A model generated the notes under the pieces. That model saw only the letters and a program-made list of their open reading frames with translations. It made no database searches and was not told the origin of the DNA. DNA of 64,000 nucleotides from Flavobacteriales bacterium (GTDB lineage Bacteria > Bacteroidota > Bacteroidia > Flavobacteriales_F > PHOS-HE28). Below are positions 1 to 8,194 of this stretch, one piece after another (positions within the stretch are counted from its first letter, which is position 1; each line of letters starts with the position of its first letter). The position numbers and the translations under genes were made by a program. The stretch is from the NCBI GenBank assembly GCA_016710015.1, contig JADJLR010000002.1, positions 434,001 through 498,000 on the forward strand. Direction: 5' to 3'.

Positions 1-45
1 CGCCACTTTCCACGTGGTCCGAAGCGACACCCAGCAGCAGAACGA

Positions 46-561
46 ATGAAGTGGCCCCTTTTCCTCCTGTTCATCTTTCCAACTTTCGCGCTATTCGCCC
101 AACCCGATACGCTCTGGGTGCCGGATCACGGCGTGTTGAAGCCCTATGGCGTAACCTACGATCCGGTGCGGATGGATGCCCAGTACAAGCGGATCGGCCG
201 ATTCGTTCAGGATACAGGGCGTATTGCGGTGGAGATGGACTACAAGCGCGGCTTCCCATCCGGGGTGTTCCGTGCTTTCTATCCGGATGGTCGCCCGTTG
301 ATCTTCGCGGTGTACGGCTGGAAAACGCTCCACGGCGATTGGACCGAGTATGCCGAGGACGGTAGCGTATCCTTGAAAGGACAATACCGCCAAGGGCTGC
401 GTGATGGTCCTTGGGCCTTCCGAAAGGACGAGGTCCTGGGCCACTACAAGAAGGGACAGAAACACGGCGAGTGGAAATACTACGCGAATGGCATCACTAT
501 ACGTACGGAGAAGTACAAGAGGGGCAGCCTGAAGCGGAAGCGCAACTTCGACCGCAATTGA
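46..561 (+). CDS. Secreted MORN-like repeat protein (YwqK-like)
   Basis: A 171-aa protein with a clear signal peptide (residues 1 to about 19, hydrophobic stretch LFLLFIFPTFALFAQ). The body contains repeats of the type G-x-W/F-x-x-Y-x-x-D/N-G (FYPDGRPL, EYAEDGSVSLKGQY, GPWAFRKDEVLGHY, GEWKYYANGITI), the pattern of the MORN_2 family often labelled YwqK-like antitoxin. That label is historical; no toxin gene is visible next to it. It is probably exported to the periplasm or cell surface. It sits 74 bases upstream of the S41 peptidase gene on the same strand. A second protein of the same type lies at 38606-39001. The family assignment is reasonably firm; the function is unknown. Confidence 0.75.
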   Translation: MKWPLFLLFIFPTFALFAQPDTLWVPDHGVLKPYGVTYDPVRMDAQYKRIGRFVQDTGRIAVEMDYKRGFPSGVFRAFYPDGRPLIFAVYGWKTLHGDWTEYAEDGSVSLKGQYRQGLRDGPWAFRKDEVLGHYKKGQKHGEWKYYANGITIRTEKYKRGSLKRKRNFDRN

Positions 562-635
562 CAACCTTGCACGACATTTCTATCCCTTCGGGGCAACCTG
601 GCACGCGTTTGGCGCGTTCCAAAGCTTTACAGCCC

Positions 636-2249
636 ATGCATAGCCGTTTCCTCTTTCTGCGTCACCACGCCGTGATCGCCCTGTTAGCGCTTCCATTTCT
701 TAGCACTGCTCAGCACGACGATCCACTCACCAGCGGAAAGATCGGATCCTTGCTCTACCACATTGACCGCATGTACGTGGATGATGTGGACAAACAGAAG
801 TTGGTGGATGCCGCCATCGTGAGCATGCTGGAAGAACTCGATCCGCATTCCATCTATATCCCGAAGGAGGACCTGGACGAAGTGAACGAACCCTTGAAAG
901 GAAACTTCGAGGGAGTTGGCATTCAGTTCAACATCGTGCGCGATACCATCTACGTGGTGGATGCCATTGCAGGGGGCCCTTCCGAACGTATCGGCATACG
1001 TGCCGGTGATCGCGTAGTGACCATAGACCAAGAGAACGCTGCGGGTATGAACTTCAAGAACAGCGATGTGATGAAGCGGCTCCGGGGCAAAAAAGGCACG
1101 AAGGTGGATGTCACGATCCTGCGGAAAGGGACCTCCACTCCATTGGATTTCACCATCACCCGGGACAAGATCCCCATCTACAGCGTGGAAGCCAGTTATA
1201 TGGCAAAACCCGGCGTGGGCTACATCAAGGTGAGTCGTTTCAGTGCCACCACCATGAAGGAGTTCCGCGAACATCTTTCCGAATTGAAAGAAACAGGTAT
1301 GAAGGACCTGATCCTGGACCTGCAAGGGAATGGTGGTGGCTATCTCCGCACCGCCATCGAAATGGCCGACGAATTCCTCGGGGACCGCAAGCTGGTGGTG
1401 TACACCGAAGGACGGACCTCCCCGCGCGAAGACACGTACTCCACGAAGGAAGGTCTATTCGAGAAAGGCCGGTTGGTGGTGTTGGTGGATGAAGGCTCCG
1501 CAAGTGCCAGCGAGATCGTCAGCGGTGCGATCCAGGACTGGGACCGTGGCTTGATCATTGGCCGCCGCAGTTTCGGGAAAGGTCTGGTGCAACGACCGGT
1601 CATGCTCTCCGACGGTTCAGCTGTGCGCCTTACGGTATCGCGCTATTACACCCCATCGGGTCGGTCCATCCAAAAGTCCTATGAGAATGGTGTGGAAGCC
1701 TATCAGCGGGAAAAGATCGAGCGCCTACGCAAAGGCGAACTCACCTCTGCGGATAGCATCCATGCGGCAGACACCGTGAAATATTACACCATGAACAAGC
1801 GCGTGGTTTATGGCGGTGGCGGGATCATGCCGGATGTGTTCGTGCCGATCGATACCACGCTGAGCTCGGAGTACTTCGGTCAGTTGGTACGCAAGGGCAT
1901 CCTCAACACCTTCGCTCTGGAATTCGTGGACAAGGAGCGGGCGAAGTTGCTACAGCGCTACACCGATATCGATGCCTTCATCCACGAATTCCATGTGGAT
2001 GCGGTGTTGACCAAGGCATTGGAGGATGCGGCCAACAAGGAGGGTGTGGTCCCGGATCCGGAGCACATGGCCCATTCGATGGACCTGATCGAATTGCGGC
2101 TTAAAGCATTGATCGCACGCGACCTTTGGAACACATCCGCGTATTGGCAGGTGATCAATGCCAACAACCCAGTGGATCGCAGCTTCCAACGCGCCTTGGA
2201 GTCGCTATCTGATGATTCGTTCCACCGCTATGGCATGATAAAGCCCTGA
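636..2249 (+). CDS. S41 family C-terminal processing peptidase (CtpA/Prc type)
   Basis: A periplasmic serine peptidase of about 537 aa. The open frame extends upstream to 411, but the ATG at 636 gives a normal signal peptide (MHSRFLFLRHHAVIALLALP, ending near STAQ), so that start was chosen. In order: signal peptide, a short N-terminal helical region, a PDZ domain (around GGPSERIGIRAGDRVVTIDQ, GKKGTKVDVTILRKG), then the S41 catalytic core with FSATTMKEFREHLSELKE, DLQGNGGGYL, the nucleophile motif DEGSASASEI and the general-base lysine in RRSFGKGLVQ. Serine and lysine of the Ser/Lys dyad are both present, so it should be active. The C-terminal 150 residues form the usual Bacteroidota extension. 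These enzymes trim or degrade periplasmic proteins. A hairpin terminator candidate follows. Confidence 0.92.
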   Translation: MHSRFLFLRHHAVIALLALPFLSTAQHDDPLTSGKIGSLLYHIDRMYVDDVDKQKLVDAAIVSMLEELDPHSIYIPKEDLDEVNEPLKGNFEGVGIQFNIVRDTIYVVDAIAGGPSERIGIRAGDRVVTIDQENAAGMNFKNSDVMKRLRGKKGTKVDVTILRKGTSTPLDFTITRDKIPIYSVEASYMAKPGVGYIKVSRFSATTMKEFREHLSELKETGMKDLILDLQGNGGGYLRTAIEMADEFLGDRKLVVYTEGRTSPREDTYSTKEGLFEKGRLVVLVDEGSASASEIVSGAIQDWDRGLIIGRRSFGKGLVQRPVMLSDGSAVRLTVSRYYTPSGRSIQKSYENGVEAYQREKIERLRKGELTSADSIHAADTVKYYTMNKRVVYGGGGIMPDVFVPIDTTLSSEYFGQLVRKGILNTFALEFVDKERAKLLQRYTDIDAFIHEFHVDAVLTKALEDAANKEGVVPDPEHMAHSMDLIELRLKALIARDLWNTSAYWQVINANNPVDRSFQRALESLSDDSFHRYGMIKP

Positions 2250-2298
2250 CGCTCTGGAAGTACCCACAAGAACGCACAGGCTGTTAACGGCCTGTTAA

Positions 2299-2332
2299 GC
2301 CCCAGCATGTTTGTTGGGGCTTGTCTTATTTT
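2299..2332 (+). terminator. Hairpin terminator after the S41 peptidase gene
   Basis: GCCCCA (2299-2304) pairs with TGGGGC (2315-2320) across a 10-base loop and is followed by a T-rich run (ttgtcttatttt). The position 50 bases after the peptidase stop fits an intrinsic terminator. The stem is short, so confidence is moderate. Confidence 0.55.
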
Positions 2333-2373
2333 CGCGCCCAGAACAAACTCCATTCGACGAAAACCGTACTCCG

Positions 2374-2904
2374 ATGAAAGACAAGATCCAGATCGCATTG
2401 CTCAGTGTCATCGCCATTGCCTTGGTGGTTCTCGCCGTAGGTCAATTCACTGGGGATAAGCAAGAGGGCAGCATCGTGGCAGCGAACTCCGTGAATTCCG
2501 TTGCGGCCAGTGTAGATCCCAACAAGCCGATCGACCCGACCTTCGACCCGCTCTCTACCGCCACCCCTCCGGTGGACAACACGCCGAAGACCACGGTGAA
2601 CTTCGCCAATTACGAGCACGACTTCGGCAACATCAAGCAGGACAGCGAGAACAAGTACGTGTTCAGCTTTACGAACACAGGCACCGAGCCCTTGATCATC
2701 GAGACCGCGAATGGTTCGTGCGGATGCACCGTGCCGAACTACCCGAAAGCACCGATCGCACCAGGTGCGACCGGCGATATCGAAGTGGTTTACAAGCCAG
2801 GCAAGCAGGAGAACGCACAGACCAAGACCGTGACGGTGATCGCCAATACCGAACCCAAGGAGACCACCTTGCGGATCAAGGCGAACGTGGCGAAAGTGGG
2901 CTAA
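2374..2904 (+). CDS. DUF1573 domain protein, membrane anchored
   Basis: A protein of about 176 aa starting at the ATG at 2374; the frame is open from 2311, but those extra residues look non-coding and precede an obvious N-terminal anchor (MKDKIQIALLSVIAIALVVL). After a Ser/Thr/Pro-rich linker comes one DUF1573 domain: the start motif YEHDFGNIKQ, FTNTGTEPLIIE, the conserved cysteine pair in NGSCGCTVPNYP, and IAPGATGDIEVVYKPG. DUF1573 is an immunoglobulin-like fold common in secreted Bacteroidota proteins, of unknown role. The same domain is found fused to the end of the protein at 29473-31707. Family call is strong, function unknown. Confidence 0.88.
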   Translation: MKDKIQIALLSVIAIALVVLAVGQFTGDKQEGSIVAANSVNSVAASVDPNKPIDPTFDPLSTATPPVDNTPKTTVNFANYEHDFGNIKQDSENKYVFSFTNTGTEPLIIETANGSCGCTVPNYPKAPIAPGATGDIEVVYKPGKQENAQTKTVTVIANTEPKETTLRIKANVAKVG

Positions 2905-2920
2905 GCCAAACGAATCCATT

Positions 2921-2958
2921 AACGCAGAACGCCGCTCCAACGAGCGGCGTTCTGCGTT
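2921..2958. terminator. Bidirectional hairpin terminator (16-bp perfect stem)
   Basis: AACGCAGAACGCCGCT (2921-2936) is the exact reverse complement of 2943-2958, with a 6-base loop. It lies between the plus-strand DUF1573 gene (stop at 2904) and the minus-strand dehydratase gene (end 2973), so it can end transcription from both sides. The stem begins with AA and ends with TT, and no long T run follows. Confidence 0.8.
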
Positions 2959-2972
2959 CCACAGTAGATCCT

Positions 2973-3212
2973 TCAGCCGACCAAGGCATCGATCGCAGCA
3001 GCCAACTTCCGATCCTTTTCGGTGATCATCCCGCCTGCATCGTGGGTACTCAACGCGATCTCCACCCGGTTGTACACGTTGGTCTATTTCGGGTGGTGAT
3101 CCTGCTTTTCCGCCACCAGCGCAACGCGTACCATGAATGCAAAGGCCGCGCTGAAGTCCTTGAAGTCGAAGCTTCGGCGAAGTTCATTGTCCTGTTCGGT
3201 CCAGTGGCTCAT
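2973..3212 (-). pseudogene. 4a-hydroxytetrahydrobiopterin dehydratase (PCD/DCoH) with an in-frame TAG
   Basis: Reading from the ATG at 3212 gives MSHWTEQDNELRRSFDFKDF, AAFAFMVRVALVAEKQDHHPK, then TAG at 3086-3084, then without any frame change TNVYNRVEIALSTHDAGG, MITEKDRKLAAAIDALVG and a TGA at 2975-2973. The whole 79-codon frame has the length and motifs of a complete pterin-4-alpha-carbinolamine dehydratase, including the HHP and STHD-x-GG signatures. The TAG falls where the family normally has Trp after HHP-x (TGG to TAG, one base). Its ATG overlaps the stop of the upstream peptidase gene (ATGA). It is either a recent nonsense mutation or a single-base sequencing error; amber read-through is a remote possibility. 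The enzyme would recycle tetrahydrobiopterin. Confidence 0.85.
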
Positions 3213-5425
3213 CGGTGTATGGGTAGTTCGATCAGGTGGGGCGCGTCGGTATGCTTGACCAATTGCATTTCGGCGATGAGGTGCTTGGCACCGGCGAATT
3301 TGTCGATGATGAAGAGCACGTACCGCGCATCTACACAGATGTTGCGGCACTTCTCCGGATCGAACTGGATGTCGCTCATGGTGCTTTCCCATGTGCGATC
3401 GAAGTTCAATCCGATGAGCTCGCCACGCCCATTCAGCACAGGACTGCCGCTGTTGCCTCCTGTCGTATGCAGCGAGGAGGTGAAACAGACCGGCACCGTC
3501 CCGTTCACCGCATAGTCGCCGTAGTCCTTGGCGGCATGCAACTCCAATAAGCGCGCAGGCAAGTCGAATTCCACATCGCTTGGAATATACTTCTGAACCA
3601 CCCCGTCCAACGTGCTGAAGGGTTCGTAGACCACTGCGTCTCGCGGTTCGCTGCCCTCCACTCTACCGTACGACAAGCGAAGTGTGCTGTTCGCATCGGG
3701 CCACCACGTGCGGTCCGGGTCCATATCCATCCGACCTTTCACATAAGCGCGCATGGTCGCCTCGATCCGGTCTCCCAAGCGTGCATGCTCGGGCCGAACC
3801 TGTTGCAGGAAGGAATCATAGAGACTACGGGAGGCCAAGAAGGCCGGATCCTTCTGCATCACTCTCGTGAACTTCTTGGGCGACGCGTTCAAGACGGTCT
3901 CCAATTTCTTCTGGTCAACCAACACACTACGTGCGTACAGGTCATCGACCCAGGCATTGGCGTCGCCCTTGAACTTGGTATCGATCCCTGTGAATATGGC
4001 AGGTTGTAAAGAGGCCGGAACACCAGCGCGATAGATCGGTAACAGGGCTTTGAACACCCCCTTGTCCACCTCTACATCGTAGTCCTTGAAATAGCCGATG
4101 AGCGCATCCCTCCGTGCCTTCACAACATCCTGTCGTTTGCCCTCTCGAAGCAACCGATCACCCTCCTCGATCAATTCGCGGTACCCATCCGCGAAGCGTA
4201 GGATCTCGGGTCCGTAGTACACCATTTCGACGAAAAGGTCACGTGCAGTGGCGTAGCGTACATAGCTCTTGTGGTCTCCCTCGAGCGCCGTCATATGGTC
4301 CACGAGATCCGTGCGGTTCCGTTTGTGCGCTTCATCCACGAATGCCGCCTCTTCCATTCTCTTCTTCTCCCACGTATGCAGTTCCCGCAAGCCGCGCAGT
4401 TCACCGATCCATTTCTTATATGCATTACTGATGCTCGATTGTTTGTCGGCGTATTGGATCCGTATGCGATCACTGGAACGCATGGCCGCATCGATCACCG
4501 AAAGGCTCGCTTCCCGCATCTTTATCCGCAAGGGATCGGAAACGTTCATCACGTAGTCCACCGCATAGGAACTGATGTAGCGCTGAGTGCTTCCTGGGAA
4601 CCCGTATATCATCGCGAAATCGCCCTCTTGTACACCGCTCATGCTGATAGGCAGCACGTGGCGAGGTGCGAATGGCACGTTGGCATCACTGGGTTCCGCT
4701 GGCAAATTATCCGGCCCAGCATAGATCCGGAAAAGACTGAAATCCGCATTGTGTCGCGGCCACATCCAGTTGTCCGTATCACCACCGAACTTGCCGATGG
4801 AACTTGGTGGTGCACCCACCAACCGCACGTCCCGGAATGTTTCCGTGATGATCAAGAAGTATGAATTGCCATAGTTGAAAGGCCGAACGACAGCTTGGTA
4901 GTGCGTACCGACCACGGCTTCGTTGGTGATGCCCAAAGCGATCTCCGCCACGTGCAGCCGCCGTTGCGCCTCGGTGCTCACTTCGCGGTCCACGAGTCCG
5001 GCAAGGATCTGAGCGGTGACATCCTCCATACGAATGACGAAGGTGGCGGTGAGGCCCGCATTCTTCAATTCAGACTTTCCATCGGCAGCCCAGAAGCCGT
5101 TCTTCAGGTGATCGTGTTCCAAGCTGCTCTGCTCCTGGATAGCACTGAAGCCACAGTGGTGGTTGGTGAGGATGAGACCTTGCCCGCTGATCACCTCCGC
5201 CGTACAACCACTACCGAAGAGCACAATGGCATCCTTGATACTGCTGTGGTTGATGCTGTACAGGTCCTCGGCGGAGATCTGCAAGCCTGCGCTTTGCAGG
5301 TCGCTTTTGATGCTCTTGAGCAAGGTGGGTACCCACATGCCTTCGTGGGCGAATGCGCCAACACTGAACAGTGCGGCGGTAAAGGAGAAAACACGTAGTG
5401 ACCGATGAATGTTGTTTGAACGCAT
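3209..5425 (-). CDS. S46 family dipeptidyl-peptidase, DPP11-like (Asp/Glu-specific)
   Basis: A 738-aa exported serine peptidase. Residues 1-26 are a signal peptide followed by the family's mature start (HEGMW). The catalytic histidine is in LILTNHHCGF (around residue 90), the aspartate in NADFSLFRIYAGPDN, and the nucleophile is Ser659 in TTGGNSGSPVLNGRG. Eighteen residues after the serine is Arg677 (IGLNFDRTWE). In this family the equivalent position is Arg in DPP11 (acidic P1 residue) and Gly in DPP7 (hydrophobic P1), so specificity for Asp/Glu dipeptides is inferred. Length matches the family. It lies in the periplasm or outer membrane and releases dipeptides from peptides. The downstream dehydratase gene overlaps it by four bases. 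A dipeptidase for Asp-X dipeptides (PepE) occurs at 31710. Confidence 0.92.
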   Translation of the reverse strand: MRSNNIHRSLRVFSFTAALFSVGAFAHEGMWVPTLLKSIKSDLQSAGLQISAEDLYSINHSSIKDAIVLFGSGCTAEVISGQGLILTNHHCGFSAIQEQSSLEHDHLKNGFWAADGKSELKNAGLTATFVIRMEDVTAQILAGLVDREVSTEAQRRLHVAEIALGITNEAVVGTHYQAVVRPFNYGNSYFLIITETFRDVRLVGAPPSSIGKFGGDTDNWMWPRHNADFSLFRIYAGPDNLPAEPSDANVPFAPRHVLPISMSGVQEGDFAMIYGFPGSTQRYISSYAVDYVMNVSDPLRIKMREASLSVIDAAMRSSDRIRIQYADKQSSISNAYKKWIGELRGLRELHTWEKKRMEEAAFVDEAHKRNRTDLVDHMTALEGDHKSYVRYATARDLFVEMVYYGPEILRFADGYRELIEEGDRLLREGKRQDVVKARRDALIGYFKDYDVEVDKGVFKALLPIYRAGVPASLQPAIFTGIDTKFKGDANAWVDDLYARSVLVDQKKLETVLNASPKKFTRVMQKDPAFLASRSLYDSFLQQVRPEHARLGDRIEATMRAYVKGRMDMDPDRTWWPDANSTLRLSYGRVEGSEPRDAVVYEPFSTLDGVVQKYIPSDVEFDLPARLLELHAAKDYGDYAVNGTVPVCFTSSLHTTGGNSGSPVLNGRGELIGLNFDRTWESTMSDIQFDPEKCRNICVDARYVLFIIDKFAGAKHLIAEMQLVKHTDAPHLIELPIHR

Positions 5426-5680
5426 TCCACAAAGGTCGGTTCTTCAGGCATTCAACCCTAGACGAGCATGCTCACGGGGTTTCCGCAGCTTAAGGACCCG
5501 CGAACCAATACTACGAGTAGTGAAGGTGCCTGCTAGACAAGTATCCGGAACCGTGCAGCTCTAAGCAAATCCCTGCATCGCTCGTTGGGAATGTGCATCA
5601 TCTGTGATCGGGATCCGATCATTCTTTTACGAATATCAATACTGGTCCATACTTTCATCCTGCATTGCAATTGAACCCGG

Positions 5681-8140
5681 ATGAAGTACAAGCACTTAGT
5701 GATAGGAATTCTGACATGGTGCTGCCTATACCCGATGCTTGGCCTCGGTCAGGATCTCACATTGCAAAGTGGTTGGCCAGGGGCCAACGGGCATATCCGA
5801 GCCATGGTCCTTGATCCTGCAACCGACGTGCTCTATGTTGGAGGGACCTTCACTGAAGTGGACGGCTCGCCAAGGACTAGACTGGCCGCCTTTGATGCCG
5901 TGACCGGTAACCTTCTCCCGTGGTCGCCGTCGGCAAATGACGGTGTCTTTGCCATGGCCATTCATGATGGCACGTTGTACATCGGGGGTGATTTCACTGA
6001 ACTTGCTGGCGAAGTCCGAGGCCGTTTGGGTGCTTTCGACCTTGCCACTGGCGATCTGACGACCTGGGCACCCAGCGTGAACGCTACTGTATTCAGCATC
6101 CTCGCTGGCAGCATTGCCATCCACGTGGCCGGTGACCTGACCGTCGCCAATGGTGTTACCCGAAACCGCGTTGGCGCTTTCCACCCCACAACAGGAGCGC
6201 TACTTCCTTGGAACCCGAATGTGACCGGGTTCGTTCGTACACTGCTCCGTGATAACAGTTCGATCTTGATCGGAGGCACCTTCACCCTTGTGGGAGGCCA
6301 AGCCCGGACCATGCTGGCCGAGGTGGATGACGCCATTGGTACGTTGTCACCATGGGATCCTGCGCCCAACGGTACCGTGCTTTCCTTGATCATGCATGGC
6401 GGAACGGTGTATTGCGGAGGTAGCTTCACGTCCATTGGTGGCATACCACGCACCTCACTTGCAGCCATCGACCGCGCCACTGGAATACCGACTTCTTGGG
6501 CACCCTCGGTCAATGGAGCGGTGAATCAATTATGTATCTGGAACGATAACCTGATCATTGGCGGCTTCATGTCCCAAGTACAGGGTCTGGCGAACCAGCA
6601 TTTGGCTTCGTATTCGATCGCTACGGGAGTGCTCAATACACCGCCGCCTGCTCCATCCTCTACGGTCTATGCTATGGTGGTTCACGGTGACGAACTATAC
6701 ACTGGTGGCGTTTTCACCCTGATCAACCCGAACATCCCGCGCTTACGCTTCGCGGCATGGAGCCTTTGTCAACCCACCACGTGGTATGCCGACGGGGATG
6801 GTGATGGACTTGGGGACCCTAGCGTTCAAGAGGTTGCGTGCACTGCGCCCACCGGCTTCGTGGGCAACAACGACGATTGCAACGATAGTGATCCGGAGCT
6901 CCTAGGGCCCACGCTGTGGTTCGCGGATAGTGATAACGACGGCGCCGGAGATGCGAACATGACCACATTAGCGTGCGTCGCGCCGCCCGGATATGTGCAC
7001 AATAGCGATGACTGCGACGACGGCGACCCCGAACTGATCAGCCTTACGATCTGGTATTTGGATGGTGATGGCGATGGCTACGGGAACATCTTCGCCCCGA
7101 CCCAACTGGCTTGCGGCGCACCCGCAGGCTATGTGGACAACCCCGATGATTGTAACGATTCGAACCCGAACATCCACACCATCCGGAATTGGTTCGCGGA
7201 TACCGACGAGGACGGTTTCGGAGACCCCTTGATCCCACTTAGCGCCTGCAACCAGCCTCCTGGCTTTGTGGCCGATTCCACCGACTGTGACGACGACGAC
7301 CAGCTTTGGTTCATCGGGGCAGCATGCGATGATGGCGACCCAGCTACGGAAGGCGATGTGGTCGAAGCGGATTGTGTCTGTCGGGGATCGGGGGTCCAAG
7401 TGGAGGTGCGTGTCTGGTTGGAAGGGGCGTACACCCCCGGAAGCCTGATGTCCGCTTCCCTTTTCCAGAACGGTCTGATCCCTTTGACGGAACCCTATAC
7501 GGCATTGGGCTACACCCATATCGGTGGTGGCGGCGAAACCACCACAATGCAAATGCTCGACCCCTTCCCTGGCACGGATGAACACACCGCCGTGGATTGG
7601 GTAGTGCTGGAATTGAGGGATCAGAATCAACCATCATTGATCGTGGCAACCCAATCATGCATCCTTCGACGGAACGGACTGATCACCCGGACGGACGGCT
7701 TGGACCTACCAGTATTCATGGTGGCCGCTGATGTATACTTCGTTGCCGTGCGGCACAGAAACCACCTGGGGTTTCATAGTCTATTCCCTGTGAACCTCGG
7801 AGTACCGATCCCCCCAGTCGTGGATTTCGCATCCGGCCAAACCGCGACAGCCGGCACCAATGCCCTCAAGCCCATGGGGCAGCGCATGGTAATGTGGTCC
7901 GGTGATGCGCAATTCGATCGGAATCTGAAGTACACCGGATCGGCGAACGACCGAGATCTGATCCTACAACGCATCGGTGGCATAGTACCAACGAATACGG
8001 TGAGCGGATACTATCCAGAGGATCTGAATTTGGATGGTCAGGTCCGATACACCGGCACGAACAACGACCGGGATCTGATCCTACAGAACATCGGAGGAGT
8101 GGTACCTACCACCATCCGCTACGACCAACTCCCGAACTAG
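5681..8140 (+). CDS. Secreted beta-propeller protein with MopE-type metal-binding repeats and dockerin-like tail
   Basis: An 819-aa exported protein. The signal peptide covers about residues 1-24. Residues about 25-365 hold a series of repeats ending in variants of GGTF/GGDFT (LYVGGTFTEVDG, LYIGGDFTELAG, ILIGGTFTLVGG, VYCGGSFTSIGG), a propeller-like array. Then come four repeats of the putative metal-binding type (WYADGDGDGLGD, WFADSDNDGAGD, WYLDGDGDGYGN, WFADTDEDGFGD), each followed by a C-x-A/P-P-x-G-F/Y-V and DDC-N/D-D motif. The C-terminus has two copies of a motif with calcium-loop look (YTGSANDRDLILQRIGG and YTGTNNDRDLILQNIGG), seen in other Bacteroidota surface proteins. No classic T9SS type A or B tail is evident. 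Function unknown; probably surface exposed. Confidence 0.8.
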   Translation: MKYKHLVIGILTWCCLYPMLGLGQDLTLQSGWPGANGHIRAMVLDPATDVLYVGGTFTEVDGSPRTRLAAFDAVTGNLLPWSPSANDGVFAMAIHDGTLYIGGDFTELAGEVRGRLGAFDLATGDLTTWAPSVNATVFSILAGSIAIHVAGDLTVANGVTRNRVGAFHPTTGALLPWNPNVTGFVRTLLRDNSSILIGGTFTLVGGQARTMLAEVDDAIGTLSPWDPAPNGTVLSLIMHGGTVYCGGSFTSIGGIPRTSLAAIDRATGIPTSWAPSVNGAVNQLCIWNDNLIIGGFMSQVQGLANQHLASYSIATGVLNTPPPAPSSTVYAMVVHGDELYTGGVFTLINPNIPRLRFAAWSLCQPTTWYADGDGDGLGDPSVQEVACTAPTGFVGNNDDCNDSDPELLGPTLWFADSDNDGAGDANMTTLACVAPPGYVHNSDDCDDGDPELISLTIWYLDGDGDGYGNIFAPTQLACGAPAGYVDNPDDCNDSNPNIHTIRNWFADTDEDGFGDPLIPLSACNQPPGFVADSTDCDDDDQLWFIGAACDDGDPATEGDVVEADCVCRGSGVQVEVRVWLEGAYTPGSLMSASLFQNGLIPLTEPYTALGYTHIGGGGETTTMQMLDPFPGTDEHTAVDWVVLELRDQNQPSLIVATQSCILRRNGLITRTDGLDLPVFMVAADVYFVAVRHRNHLGFHSLFPVNLGVPIPPVVDFASGQTATAGTNALKPMGQRMVMWSGDAQFDRNLKYTGSANDRDLILQRIGGIVPTNTVSGYYPEDLNLDGQVRYTGTNNDRDLILQNIGGVVPTTIRYDQLPN

Positions 8141-8194
8141 GAGGCGCGAATATCTCGTACGGAACCTTCAACCCCATGGCCCCGTTGAAAGGCC

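Noticed and set aside
46..561. Toxin-antitoxin module suggested by the YwqK label
   Set aside because: The protein has a signal peptide and no toxin gene next to it; the label comes from the repeat family only.
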